A DNA stretch of 64,000 nucleotides from Brienomyrus brachyistius. Lineage: Eukaryota > Chordata > Actinopteri > Osteoglossiformes > Mormyridae. The notes beneath the pieces are model-generated. The model was not told the DNA's origin. It saw only the letters and a program-made list of their open reading frames with translations, and ran no database searches. Location: positions 25,460,214 to 25,524,213 of the forward strand of contig NC_064541.1 of assembly GCF_023856365.1 (NCBI RefSeq). Reading direction: 5' to 3'. The position numbers and the translations under genes were made by a program. Positions 33,891-45,756 of the stretch are shown in pieces (positions within the stretch are counted from its first letter, which is position 1; every line of letters starts with the position of its first letter).

Positions 33891-34177
33891 CTTTCAACTC
33901 GTTGCTCCGCCTTTGTAGTCGGGCCCTTACGCCTCTGGCATGCGTTGGTGTACTCTGTAAAAAAAAAGAAAAGGATTTATGAAAAAATATATATGTTATG
34001 ACCACATGAAAAGCTACTGAACGGTTTTGATGTTTAACTAATTCAGTGAGTATAAATATTGGGAAAAAGTGTCTCTGTTTTCATTGATGTGATTTCTAAT
34101 CCTTTGCTGTATTCATATTTTTTTTGTACTTTTTGGGTATAAAGACCACAAACAGAAAAATATCATACAGTTGTTGA

Positions 34178-34183
34178 AATAAA
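34178..34183 (+). terminator. cspg5: CSPG5 poly(A) signal
   Basis: AATAAA about 1.05 kb after the stop, in AT-rich sequence. Transcript end expected near 34200. Confidence 0.75.
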
Positions 34184-34420
34184 ATTTTTAACATTAAAGA
34201 CCGAGCTGCATGTGCCTGGTTCGCTCTCTTCCTCGCTGTCCTCACACGGGTTTGCTGGGTGTTACTGCTCAAAATGGGGATTTCTTTCTCTCATTAGAGT
34301 GCATTGCTGATACACATAGAGAGCAGGTGAGGTGTAATGACTTATGCTGCTCCGGTTTGTGACACCACCAAGCGTGTTATACTCAGTACCCACTTCATGG
34401 CATTATTCTGTACTGCTGTG

Positions 34421-34569
34421 CAGGGCCGTCAGAAGCATTTTCAATGTGGGGGTGGGGGGCACACTGGCATAAAACTAATATTTTATGTTAAATGTGGGAA
34501 GGATTATGAATGATTATGAAATGTGAGGGGGACACGCCCCCCTCAGATCTGACGGCGGTGACGCCCGTG
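34421..34569. mobile_element. hAT-type MITE downstream of CSPG5
   Basis: A 149-bp element. Left end CAGGGCCGTCA, right end on the opposite strand CACGGGCGTCA (9 of 11 match). It is flanked by identical 8-mers CTGCTGTG at 34413-34420 and 34570-34577. No coding potential. Third family in the window with intact 8-bp duplications. Confidence 0.8.
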
Positions 34570-34577
34570 CTGCTGTG

Positions 34578-36977
34578 ACCCTGCACAGTCTACCTTCCTA
34601 GCAGAGGGCCATTCTAAAGAGGATGTCTAGCAAGTGATCTTTGCTTCTTTTAGGTGGTTTTCAGATTGACTTTTAGCACAGATCTAAGCCTGGAATGACA
34701 CAGGCCTGACGCAAAGACGAAGGAGAAGAAATCAACTTCAGAATGGGCTCTATCTGTCCATATACGGCACTTCTGTGCAAGTCTGCATGTCCAAGGAGGA
34801 ACCTCGGATGCGCTGACTGTTCAGAGAGGATGATGTCATTGAAATCCAGCTGTCTGGAGAAGCCCCTCCTCCTTTTCTCTGATTGGCCCAACAGCCCCTC
34901 CACGAGTCTCACTCACAGATAAGTGGTAATTAAGGGCAGTGAGGGCAGGATACAAGGAAGCAGTGGCAACCGTGTCAATTAGCACCTCGCTGACTGCTCT
35001 CCATCCCTCCTCCTCGTCTCTCCTCCGGGATGCTCCAAGGACTCCTGGTAAGTATCTGACTATGTGTGCAGTCAAACAGATTCCCCCTACCCCCCCAAGA
35101 GCTCGGTCGAGCTCCCACCATGGCGAAGGTTTCCTCCTACGTCCCTCTGCCGAAAACCACGTACCCATACAAGAAGCACAAAAGCTAACAGTCAGCACCT
35201 CCCTGATCATCATCAGACTCCCAGGCACTTTCCTGCTACCACACAGGCTCAGTCTGCTGGATTTTGCGCTCCTCCATGACGGCGGTGTCGAGCGTCTGGG
35301 AGAACCACTGCGTGTAAGGCGGAGGTGTCCATGTTACAGTAAGGCTATATTTTTCCGAAGCGAATTTCCAAGGACATGCGGTGCCATGGCAACAAGGCCA
35401 GTGAAACTCAGTGGCGAATCAGACAACTGACAGTAAAAAAAACCACTGGCATTTGACCGACAGCATTAACAACCCCTTGTTGTTGCTATTACCACGATCG
35501 TAAACAAACGGTCAATTCTTGGCATTCCTGTATTACCAACATTTCCCTATCTCAGACTTTTTCTCAACTTCCATCATGCCTTTGCAGGTGACGGTTTGAC
35601 CTCAGATTCAGACCCAACCCTTTTAGGCACAAGTTCAGTTTGTTAGTCACTACAGCACCTGCTGCTTCAGAGTGGGTGTGACCTGCCCGTCCCCCCCCCC
35701 CCTCAGAGAACACACAGGCATACCCACTACCTTCTCTCCTTACCTCCATCTCCACTCTCCACCCCCCCCCCCAGCTCTCATCTCCACTCCGCTCTCCTGC
35801 CTCAACCACTCTCTGTCTCTCCCCTTCATCTACACATGGTGACAGTGGAGCTGGTTGCCATGGTAACGTCCTCCCCACCGGCTGCCACTGCAGAGTAAGA
35901 GCTGAGATGGAAAATGCCTCTGGTTTCTGGATGCGAGGCGTCCTCCTGTCAGTGTATCACGTGGCCGTCATCCGCACAGTGTCAGGCCACATGTGCACGC
36001 GTGTGTCTGCAGTGTACTGCAGGGGGCGCCCCGCAGAGCGTCATATACTCAAACGACGCCTGAGCTCTCCTATTCCTCCCTCTCGTACTCCTCCTTAAAC
36101 ACATTCACCCACATTTATAATAAGCTGAAACTCCTGTTCTGCGCAGAGTGACATCCTAGTACCATTCGGGCAGGAGAGATCTGCCCTGCCCTCCCCTCCC
36201 CTCCGCAAAGAGAGGCTGCCCATGTGGCAGGTGGGGGCCCTGCCAACCAGAACTGCCATCCTCCCTGTTAATTAACAGAGATCGCTGGCGATTAGCATGG
36301 GCCTCGCTGTCTTTGCACAGTCAAGTGCCGCACATTGTCATTTCAGCGTGATGCCATTGATGCTCAGAGCGGAACTGGGGGCAGTCCCCCGGGGGTGTGA
36401 TGTCGCTACCTTCCACACCGAAAACGTCCTGGAACGCTGGCATCTGGGCGCTGAAGCTGCGATCAGTGTTTGGACGGCACACGCACAGGAGGCTCTCGGT
36501 GACACCATCACAACAGTATCCAGGGAAACCAGGGCTGGGGGAGGGAGGGCCAGTGTAGCTGCACTGGAAGCTATGCGAGTCATTTCCAAAGAGTGCAGAC
36601 AATTAAAACAGCAGAAATAACTCTCATACAAGCAAAAAAAGAAACCCTGCTTTTCTGTCATTATTCCTGCATGGAGTCGAAGGCAGCATGAGGCAATCAA
36701 GTTGGCGTCCGCAGTGCCGCGGGGGGGGGGTCGCTCTTTCACATTGTGTGCTAGTGTATGTGCGTGTTGATGGGGGCAATCACTTTGGGGCTGACAGTGG
36801 GAAACCCTTAATATTCTGCCTTCCATTACTTTGGGAATCATTGTATGGCACCAAAATGTCCAGGATGGGTGTGTGTGTTGTTCTGTGATGTGAGTTCTGC
36901 CTTTCTGCGTCTTTAACCCACTTCAGTGGCCAGAGCGAAGGGGGCGTGGCAAGAGCCAAAGTGAACCAATGTGGGAG
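34578..36977. other. Intergenic CSPG5-ELP6, part 1
   Basis: No supported gene. Open frames of up to 167 codons occur on both strands, but they show no splice context or protein family resemblance. C-rich runs at 35690-35702 and 35762-35773. Confidence 0.55.
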
Positions 36978-37990
36978 CATGACCACTCACAGTCAATGTC
37001 CTTCAGCACTGTGGTGAGCATGACCACTCACAGTCAATGTCCTTCAGCACTGTGGTGAGCATGACCACTCACAGTCAATGTCCTTCAGCACTGTGGTGAG
37101 CAATGACCACTCACAGTCAATGTCCTTCAGCACTGTGGTGAGCAATGACCACTCACAGTCAATGACCTTCAGCACTGTGGTGAGCAATGACCACTCATAG
37201 TCAATGACTTTCAGCACTGTGGTGAGCATGACCACTCACAGTTAATGACCTTCAGCACTGTGGTGAGCAATGACCACTCACAGTCAATGACCTTCAGCAC
37301 TGTGGTGAGCAATGACCACTCACAGTCAATGACTTTCAGCACTGTGGTGAGCAATGACCACTCACAGTCAATGACCTTCAGCACTGTGGTGAGCAATGAC
37401 CACTCACAGTCAATGTCCTTCAGTACTGTGGTGAGCATGACCACTCACAGTCAATGTCCTTCAGCACTGCGGTGAGCATGACCACTCACAGTCAATGTCC
37501 TTTAGCACTGTGGTGAGCAATGACCACTCACAGTCAATGTCCTTCAGCACTGTGGTGAGCAATGACCACTCACAGTCAATGTCCTTCAGTACTGTGGTGA
37601 GCATGACCACTCACAGTCAATGTCCTTCAGTACTGTGGTGAGCATGACCACTCACAGTCAATGACCTTCAGCACTGTGGTGAGCATGACCACTCACAGTC
37701 AATGTCCTTCAGCACTGTGGTGAGCAATGACCACTCACAGTCAATGACCTTCAGCACTGTGGTGAGCAATGACCACTCACAGTCAATGTCCTTCAGCACT
37801 GTGGTGAGCAATGACCACTCACAGTCAATGTCCTTCAGCACTGTGGTGAGCAATGACCACTCACAGTCAATGTCCTTCAGCACAGTGGTGAGCATGACCA
37901 CTCACAGTCAATGTCCTTCAGCACTGTGGTGAGCATGACCACTCACAGTCAATGTCCTTCAGCACAGTGGTGAGCATGACCACTCACAGT
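36978..37990. repeat. 41/42-bp minisatellite, about 24 copies
   Basis: Unit includes ATGACCACTCACAGTCAATG, then T/ACCTTCAGCACTGTGGTGAGC, with a one-base length variant (GAGCATGACC versus GAGCAATGACC). Copies are over 90 percent alike by eye, which suggests recent expansion or homogenisation. Confidence 0.95.
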
Positions 37991-38189
37991 GCTCCCCACT
38001 AACGCTCTTTAGGTATTTAGTGCTAAGCCAGGTCTGATGTATCTGCCTAGGGGGCTGTTGGCATAGAGAAGAGGCTGGGGAGGCCAAGGAAGGACACTCA
38101 GATGTACCATTTCACTCTCACACAGCCTCTCTCACTGGAGTGATTCCTTATGGTGCAGTGAGTGCAGTGCAATGGGGCTGCAGCACACA

Positions 38190-38490
38190 CACAGACACGG
38201 ACACACACACAGGTTTGTAATTATATCTTTGTTGGGACCATTTCTATGGGCAAAACTCTATTCTCATCAAGACACAGTAACCCCTACCCAGCCTTGAACT
38301 TAACCATAAGTAACCAAAGAAAATACGAGTTTTGGCATGTTTAGATTTTTGATTGCAGTAACAGATTTTTATAAAAATGAATTTCCACTTGTGAGGAAAA
38401 TGGTCCAGACAATGTTGAATTGGCAGGTTTTATGTGATTTTATCACATTGTGTGGTGTTTGCCCCCCCCCCCCCCCCCCCCCCACAATGT
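38190..38490 (+). repeat. CA-flanked dispersed repeat, copy 1
   Basis: Starts in (CA)n then AGGTTTGTAATTATATCTTT, with CTTAACCATAAGTAACCAAA and TTTTGATTGCAGTAACAGAT further in. It ends near a run of 22 C (38462-38483). Shares the same motif order with copies at 41335 and 44280. Confidence 0.75.
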
Positions 38491-38801
38491 CATGTATGTG
38501 AGAGGTTGATGGGAAGAGGAAGAGGAATGTCTGATGCAAGAGTCACTATTAAAAATTACTATTAATCATGTATAGCAATATGATAAGCTGTGCTAATGCA
38601 GGCGATTTTGTGTCCATGAGGGACATACTATTATCTTAAGCTTATGCAGTAACAGCAACAGTATTGTTATTACTGAGTGATATTGGGGTATAGGGGTGGG
38701 TTTTGTTACAAACCTTGAGTGAGGAAACGGGGCAGGTCAGGCATTGCAGCAGATGCTGCTGTAGGAATCACACGTTGAATGTGTGTCTCTGAATATGTAT
38801 C

Positions 38802-39333
38802 TCTGTGTTTGACTGGCTGGCTCGGCCCAGGGCCGAATATGCGTCTCTGTGTTTGGCTGGCTGGCTCGGCCCAGGACCGACTATGCGTCTCTGTGTTTGG
38901 CTGGCTGGCTCGGCCCAGGGCTGACTATGCGTCTCTGTGTTTGGCTGGCTGGCTCGGCCCAGGGCCGAATATGCGGCTCTGTGTTTGGCTGGCTGGCTCG
39001 GCCCAGGGCCGAATATGCGGCTCTGTGTTTGGCTGGCTGGCTCGGCCCAGGGCCGACTATGCGTCTCTGTGTTTGGCTGGCTGGCTCGGCCCAGGGCCGA
39101 ATATGCGGCTCTGTGTTTGGCTGGCTCGGCCCAGGGCTAACTTTGTGTCTCTGTGTTTGGCTGGGTGGCTCGGCCCAGGGTCGACTATGCGTCTCTGTGT
39201 TTGGCTGGGTGGCTCGGCCCAGGGCCGACTATGCGTCTCTGTGTTTGGCTGGCTGGCTCGGCCCAGGGCCGAATATGCGGCTCTGTGTTTGGCTGGCTGG
39301 CTCGGCCCAGGGCTAACTTTGTGTCTCTGTGTT
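38802..39333. repeat. 44-bp minisatellite, 12 copies
   Basis: Unit contains TTTGGCTGGCTGGCTCGGCC, then CAGGGCCGAATATGCGTCTCTG. One copy lacks a GGCT step (39121-39130) and some carry GGGT. Because 44 is not a multiple of three, the encoded pattern repeats every 44 residues; the ORFs are artefacts. Confidence 0.95.
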
Positions 39334-39339
39334 TGTAAG

Positions 39340-39625
39340 GCAGCATGATGGCTCATTTGATAACACTGTTGCCTCATACCTGCAGTGTTGGTGGTTTGAC
39401 TTCTTCTTCCTCTGTCTGTGAGTGACTCTGCATGTTCTAGTTGTATTGCTTGGTTTTTCTATTACAGTCCTTCAACATGCAATTAATGCTAAATGGCATT
39501 GCAGAACGGCCCATATTGCATAACTGTGTGTGTTTGTCTTCTAGCAGCTGACATCCTGTCTGGGATGTACCCCAGCCTTGTGTCCTGTGCTCCAGGTCCC
39601 TCTTTCACCTGGACCGGGATGAATG
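39340..39625 (+). repeat. Diverged teleost interspersed repeat
   Basis: Starts GGCAGCATGATGGCTCATTT, continues with GTTGCCTCATACCTGCAGTG, CTGCATGTTCTAG, and later CATCCTGTCTGGGATGTACC and GGGATGAATGGCTAG. This order matches a very common fish repeat that usually ends in GGATGGATGG. Interior decayed. Confidence 0.65.
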
Positions 39626-40041
39626 GCTAGTAGATGGAAACATTTTGTGTGCACTTTCAGTATGTATGTCTGCTGTCCTGTTGTTCTGTTTTTAATTCTG
39701 CTGTTATTAACATTAAATACCTCCTAGTATTTGTTTTAATCATTTATTGCTGTTACTAGGTATCTTTATGCATATTTGCTTGCTTGTCTGAAAGAACTGG
39801 TGGATTTAGAAAAAAACATTCAAATATTTGCAAATTCACAAACATTTACAGAAATACACAACTCTTCAGGGCAGTGGTAGGATGTTACAAATTTTATGGT
39901 CTACTTGTAACTGAATTGACATTCAACTGTTTCTAGTATGTTATGCATGCTATGTTATCCTATGCCATCTGTGATAAATCATCTGCAGTATATTATTGGT
40001 GCTGTGTCATCTGTGATCAATTGCTGTTCATCTGCAATAAA

Positions 40042-41030
40042 TGTCATCTGTCACCTTGGCTGTGTTGTATTGCGAGCTGCAGTATGTTGTCTGTGCTCTT
40101 TCATCTGTCACCTTGGCTGTGTTGTATTGCGAGCTGCAGTATTTTGTCTGTGCTTTTTCATCTGTATCACCTTGGCTGTGTTGTATTGCGAGCTGCAGTA
40201 TGTTGTCTGTCCTCTTTCATCTGTCACCTTGGCTGTGTTGTATTGCGAGCTGCAGTATGTTGTCTGTGCTCTTTTATCTGTATCACCTTGGCTGTGTTGT
40301 ATTGCGAGCTGCAGTATGTTGTCTGTGCTCTTTCATCTGTCACCTTGGCTGTGTTGTATTGCGAGCTGCAGTATGTTGTCTGTGCTCTTTCATCTGTCAC
40401 CTTGGCTGTGTTGTATTGCGAGCTGCAGTATGTTGTCTGTGCTCTTTCATCTGTATCACCTTGGCTGTGTTGTATTGCGAGCTGCAGTATGTTGTCTGTG
40501 CTCTTTCATCTGTATCACCTTGGCTGTGTTGTATTGCGAGCTGCAGTATGTTGTCTGTGCTCTTTCATCTGTCACCTTGGCTGTGTTGTATTGCGAGCTG
40601 CAGTATGTTGTCTGTGCTCTTTCATCTGTCACCTTGGCTGTGTTGTATTGCGAGCTGCAGTATGTTGTCTGTGCTCTTTCATCTGTATCACCTTGGCTGT
40701 GTTGTATTGCGAGCTGCAGTATGTTGTCTGTGCTCTTTCATCTGTATCACCTTGGCTGTGTTGTATTGCGAGCTGCAGTATGTTGTCTGTGCTCTTTCAT
40801 CTGCATCACCTTGGCTGTGTTGTATTGCGAGCTGCAGTATATTGTCTGTCCTCTTTCATCTGTATCACCTTGGCTGTGTTGTATTTAGAGCTGCAGTATG
40901 TTGTCTGTCCTCTTTCATCTGTATCACCTTGGCTGTGTTGTATTTAGAGCTGCAGTATGTTGTCTGTGCTCTTTCATCTGTCACCTTGGCTGTGTTGTAT
41001 TTCGAGCTGCAGTATGTTGTCTGTGCTCAG
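40042..41030. repeat. 57/60-bp minisatellite, 17 copies
   Basis: Unit contains CACCTTGGCTGTGTTGTATT, then GCGAGCTGCAGTATGTTGTCTGTGCTCTT; some copies have three extra bases (CTGTATCACC versus CTGTCACC). Both lengths are multiples of three and no unit contains a plus-strand stop, so three overlapping plus ORFs of 316-352 codons run across it. Confidence 0.95.
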
Positions 41031-41298
41031 TTGTCTGTGTCATGTGATCCATATGGGCACCTCCTTCTGCTGCTTCAAAATCAGACAACTGTCAAATAGT
41101 GATGGAAGCAGAAAGAATCACCCCTCCACACACACCCAACCAAAAAGCACCCCAGTGAGCAGAGCTCTTCCCCCCCTCCCCGTGCCTGGGGGTTTCGTGA
41201 ATGGTGGCATGCAGCCCACGGGTCTCTTTGTAAAACAGAGATTAAATTAACACGCTCCATTAGCACCTCTTGAACACAAAGACACAGACCAGCCAGTG

Positions 41299-41306
<8 letters not shown>

Positions 41307-41355
<49 letters not shown>

Positions 41356-41564
41356 GGTTTGTAACTGTATCTTTGTGGGGACTCTCCATTCATTTGTATG
41401 GGGAACACTCAAATCAACTCTATTCAGCCGTAACCTTAACCATAAGTAACAAAACAAAATATCAGACTTTTGAACCAGTGTAACTAAAACAGCTTTTTAT
41501 TACATTGTGGGAGACATTTGGTCCCCACAATGTGATGTAAACCTAATCCCCACACTCATTCACA

Positions 41565-41580
<16 letters not shown>
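41307..41580 (+). repeat. CA-flanked dispersed repeat, copy 2
   Basis: (CT)n and (CA)n at 41307-41355 lead into AGGTTTGTAACTGTATCTTT, then TAACCTTAACCATAAGTAAC and TTTGGTCCCCACAATGTGAT, and end in a second (CA)n tract. Confidence 0.75.

Positions 41581-41631
<51 letters not shown>
41569..41631. repeat. (CA)n microsatellite
   Basis: About 30 uninterrupted CA units. Confidence 0.95.
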
Positions 41632-41633
<2 letters not shown>

Positions 41634-41639
41634 GTCCGG

Positions 41640-43239
41640 AGGAGAGACGACACCTCACTTTACAGTTGCTGCCAAGTCTGTAAGTATCCTTCTGAAGCTG
41701 AAGCCTGGCCGGATGCGGGTGATTTCCTAAATGAAACAGCTGTCACAGCCACTGAGTGCAAGGGACTGAAGTCCTAAATACACTCACAGAGTGTGAACAA
41801 ATTCACATGGGCCGGCAGTTTTCACAGGGAAATGGAGGATCAGAAAGTGACTGTCAATCGACCTTAGTGTGTTAAAACAAGAGTGATTGGAGGAGACTCA
41901 GGCAACCTCAGGAGAAGAAAAACTCAGTTTGTATGTCAAACAGAGATAGGAGACACCTTGAGCGCCCCCTTGTGGCTCCATAGTGCATTGTTCCTCTACA
42001 GGTTTTCAAGGGCAACTGGAGCCATTTTTTTGCACTGCACAGATTCTGCACTATTGGATTACAACAGATCGCTTGATTAAAAAAAAAAAAACTTTCAATA
42101 TTAAATCAAATAAACCCTAATGTTAATATATAATGTTAATGTTAATATAATATAGATCTCTTTTTTAGCCTTAGGCTGTTTTTCTGGATGTCTAAATCTA
42201 AATGAAGTTAATGTTTCAAATGTTCTGTGTAAAACTGTGCATGTTGATGTGCTTGTGACTGCCTGATTGTGTGTGTGTATGCTTTGGGTGATACGTTTAT
42301 GAGACATCTTTTCTTTTAGTGGGTTTTTCCTATGCAAATATTGTCCCAGAGTGTGCGACCGCGAAAGGGGAGCAGATGCTTCACTTGCATTATTTGGGAG
42401 CGGCGTGGGGGTTGGGTGGGGGTGAGCAAGGGCAGGAAAATGGGCCATTGCGACGAGATGATTCAGGGTGACGGAGGTCTTGTTTGTCCGCTGCCTGACA
42501 GAGCCGTCTTTGTGAATGCCCGCCCTCTTCTCAGGGCCCCTACCCTCCCAGCCATAATTCACACACCCCTTAATACCCCCAGTTACTTCCCCTCACATCT
42601 CTACTTGCTTTTCCCCTGTGTTCACCAAGAGATGTCATCACAGTTTGTGACATCCCATAAAGACACTTGCACAGCGACAGATTAATGAACACAAACTAAT
42701 TGAAGTCCAGACTGCACCAGCAACGCTAAAAAAATGCAAATAGAATGATTTTTATCGAATTTTACTTAATTCAAAAGAAGCATCGTAGTTTCTTTTTATG
42801 TGATGTGAAGACGGATGGAATTACGCACGGACACTGGAAACGCTTTTTAGTCATAAATGTATTGTCCCACTGGGGCCTCGGTAGACTTTCCTCCTCAGGC
42901 TTCTGTCACGTGACACGGGTGGGCAGTCAAAACACAATGAGCGGATGTGAGTTTTCTACATCATGTATCCACATGTACAGTAATGAACATTGCTCATTAT
43001 GTGATACTGGGCAATCAGGATAATTTATTTTTACGTTTAGCTATTCCCTCTTTAAGCGTTACATAAAGTCGTATCGCTCCTTTATAAAAACTCGCTGTAT
43101 ATATGGTGAGATTTAATACTTATGACGGCATGAGGCGAATTTGAGATCGTCTGTAAGTAGTAGTCCCTTTTTAGGCGGATGCAGTGGACTGAAAGCTGTA
43201 GTAGTTTGTGGTGATCTCTCAGTACCTGCGTCTCTCCAC
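41640..43239. other. Upstream region of ELP6
   Basis: No gene recognised. The ELP6 promoter should lie in the last few hundred bases; no clear core element found. Confidence 0.45.
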
Positions 43240-43242
43240 ATG

Positions 43243-44277
43243 ATGCTTCCAGATCTCGGCAGCCTGCTTGGTTTCAGCACGGAGAAGATCGAAAAGGTGA
43301 TGTGTCGTACTGCTAGGGTGCTTTTGCTGCGTTTAACCGACGGTACTATTTTAAGTTCTCTGGCCCTTGATATTTGCAGGGGGATTTCATATTGCTTTCT
43401 GACAGAAATGCCGACGCCTCGTTTCTCATTAACCATTTCCTGTCCTTATACCTGAGAGGTAAGTGGGCGTAGATCAGGACACTTAGCCGAATGAAACTCT
43501 TCCACGATGTTGCCTTGGACGTGACGTGTGAGCCGTGCCGTTTCAGCGGGATGTAAGGTGTGCTTCCTCGGTCTGGTACAGTCCTTCAGCCACTACAGTG
43601 CGGTGGCCCTGAGGCTGGTGAGTATGCCCGTTACTGTACACCCTTCCGTCACACTACGTGGACATAGGCTGTGAGTGTCCATATGTTCTGTGTGGGTGTG
43701 TCCGTTTGTCAGGGCGTGAATCTGGTCCAGGCCAGAGAACAGGGTCAGCTGGTCTTCCTGGAGGGGCTAAAGGACTCAGTGAGTCAGCTGCTGCAGCAGG
43801 GCCCCAACTCAGAGGCCTGTCCAATGGGATTCCTCAGGTACTCCCCGGACAGCCAGTTACGCTGTAGCTCTCACGGTGTGTTGGTGAATATTACCTGATT
43901 TATAGATGTCTGCCTGTCTGCTCAGCTCCGTGTGCAAGTCCGATACACGTCGGACCTCTGTGTGTGCTGCCTTCAGACAGATTCTGCGCCTTTTCTCCAT
44001 CTACCTGTGCAGCAGTCGCTGCCCTTAGACCATGCATTTAGAGAAACTCCCCTCCCCATGTTTGCAGAGGCTCCCAAACAGATCTGCGGAGCCTGTTCCG
44101 GTTTGTACAGCGATCGGTGGGTGGGGCAGGTGAATGGAGCCCCTCCATACTGCTGGTGGATGATATGAGCGTCTTGCTGAGCCTGGGCGTCAGTGTGGGG
44201 GCCATACTGGACTTCAGCCACTACTGCAGGACCACTGTGTGTCACCAGCTGCAGGTGAGCTTGAGTGTCTCTCTCTC

Positions 44278-44326
<49 letters not shown>

Positions 44327-45365
44327 TTGGTGTGCCTATTTAAATGGGAAAAACCGTAATCCCAGTCACGACACCCTTAACCCTTACTCAGCCCTAACGT
44401 TAACCATAAGTAACCTAATAAAAGCCTCAGATAATTGATCAAAAGACTTTTGACACTTTTACTTTTTTGATTGCATTCACAAATTTTTATAAAACTGACA
44501 TTATCCAAATGGGGACCTGAAAAACGTCCCCAAAAGTAGGGAAATTTCAGGTTTTACTGCACTTTGGGGACATTTTGGTCCTCAAATATGATCTGTGCAA
44601 AGCCACACACACACACATTTTTATGAAGGGTCATTTTATGTTGACTCCCTGGCTTCATGTTAATTTACACAGTGTTACTGGGTGTCTGACCTGTGGTCAT
44701 GCACGGCGATGCATTATGGGCACCTGATCCAGTAAAACAAAATTGGCAGGGCGTTTGACCTGCGGTGACACCTCTGACATTGCCAACAGGGTAATATGGT
44801 GATGCTTGTGCGAGTTGGCGAGGAGGAGGACGATGAGGAGGGCCCTGAGCTGCTGTTGAAGGCGCTCACTCACCAGTGCTCCTTGGCGCTCAGTGTCCAG
44901 GGCCTGCCCACCGGCTACTGTAGGGACATCCATGGGCAGGTTTGTGTCTGTGTTTAATGCTCACATTGAGTATGTACAGTGTTTGGCCTTGTTATCCTTT
45001 TTTTATTTAGTATTAGAACACAGCTGTATGGTAACATATCTTAGATGTTTAGATACATTTAGTTCAGTTTAAATGAAATGGAGTAACGTTATTTAACTGC
45101 AGCACTGACCTTCACGAGCGGCTAGAAGGATGGATGGATGGTTGGTTGTTCTTTAATGGGTACAGGATGAGTTTGAATTGGAGCTGATTAGATTGTGGTG
45201 ATTTATAGAGGCACTGTGTGCGCTGTGCTGCAGGTGGAGGTGCGCTGGAAAGAGCGTGGTGCTGGCCCAGGAGGGGCGCTCACCCAGAAGAAGCTGCTGC
45301 AGTACAAGGTCCACGACAAGGGGGTGTCCTTCTTCGCCAGGGGAACGTCCAGTGCCGTACTCTGA
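43243..45365 (+). CDS. elp6: ELP6, Elongator accessory subunit
   Basis: Subunit of the Elp4/5/6 ring of Elongator, which is needed for wobble-uridine tRNA modification. Exons 43243-43296, 43380-43458, 43547-43617, 43713-43837, 44068-44254, 44790-44939, 45234-45365 total 798 bp, or 265 residues (human 266). Recognisable parts: LLSDRNADASFLINHFLSLYLR, KVCFLGLVQSFSHYSAV, QGQLVFLEGLK, ILLVDDMSVLLSLGVSVGAI, LDFSHYCRTTVC, GLPTGYCRDIHGQVEVRWKE, and the C-terminal KGVSFFARGTSSAVL. The fold is RecA-like but without a Walker A loop. An alternative in-frame ATG is at 43240; the second Met gives exon 1 the same length (18 codons) as human. The intron between exons 5 and 6 holds a CA-flanked repeat. Confidence 0.93.
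44280..44620 (+). repeat. CA-flanked dispersed repeat, copy 3 (ELP6 intron)
   Basis: (CA)n at 44285-44319, then TTAAATGGGAAAAACCGTAA, GTTAACCATAAGTAACCTAA, TTTTTTGATTGCATTCACAA and TTTGGGGACATTTTGGTCC, ending in another (CA)n. Same orientation and motif order as the copies at 38190 and 41307. Confidence 0.8.
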
Positions 45366-45597
45366 AGCGGCGGTGACAGGTGGCCTTGTGCCGTGTGGAT
45401 TGCAGGCTGTGTGTGGTCCTCACTTACGACAGTGCTGCCCAGACCAGAGCTGGTAACCAGAGTCCAATGTCTACCAAGCCCTTAAAATCGGAAGCTATGT
45501 TTGACGGTGTTTTCTACTGCTAGAGCTCAAATTCTGAACTTTAATGTGCAGGAAAGCTTCTGGGGTTGGACACTGCCGCTGTGTTCAGCTCTACTGT

Positions 45598-45603
45598 AAT
45601 AAA
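45598..45603 (+). terminator. elp6: ELP6 poly(A) signal
   Basis: AATAAA 233 bp after the stop codon. Confidence 0.75.
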
Positions 45604-45756
45604 CACATTTTTCAGTGTCTGGCTGTGGTAAATTTGGGGGGGGGGGTAGTGGGACCTTGTCAGCATTATCATGTGGGCTTCTTCAGATCACTTGGTTTCT
45701 CCCATCTCATACCAATATGGCTGCTCCGAAGAACTTGTCACATGGTGAAGCTATGT

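Noticed and set aside
33164..34005. Pro/His-rich (+) and Gly/Trp-rich (-) ORFs of 155-264 codons
   Set aside because: Products of the 3'UTR minisatellite; repeat units lack stops in any frame.
34939..35430. 163-codon plus ORF between CSPG5 and ELP6
   Set aside because: No family resemblance, no promoter or poly(A) support. Length is possible by chance in GC-moderate sequence.
36338..36841. 167-codon minus ORF
   Set aside because: No recognisable domain, overlapped by an equally open plus frame, and no gene context.
36978..37990. CRISPR-like regularly spaced repeat
   Set aside because: Head-to-tail repeat with no unique spacers, in a vertebrate genome.
38779..39377. ORFs of 106-189 codons with CLAGWLGPGP pattern
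   Set aside because: 44-bp minisatellite; the pattern cycles through frames every three units.
39938..41099. Three overlapping plus-strand ORFs of 316-352 codons
   Set aside because: They are the translation of a 57/60-bp tandem array in all three frames. No domain, no splice context and no non-repeat coding sequence.
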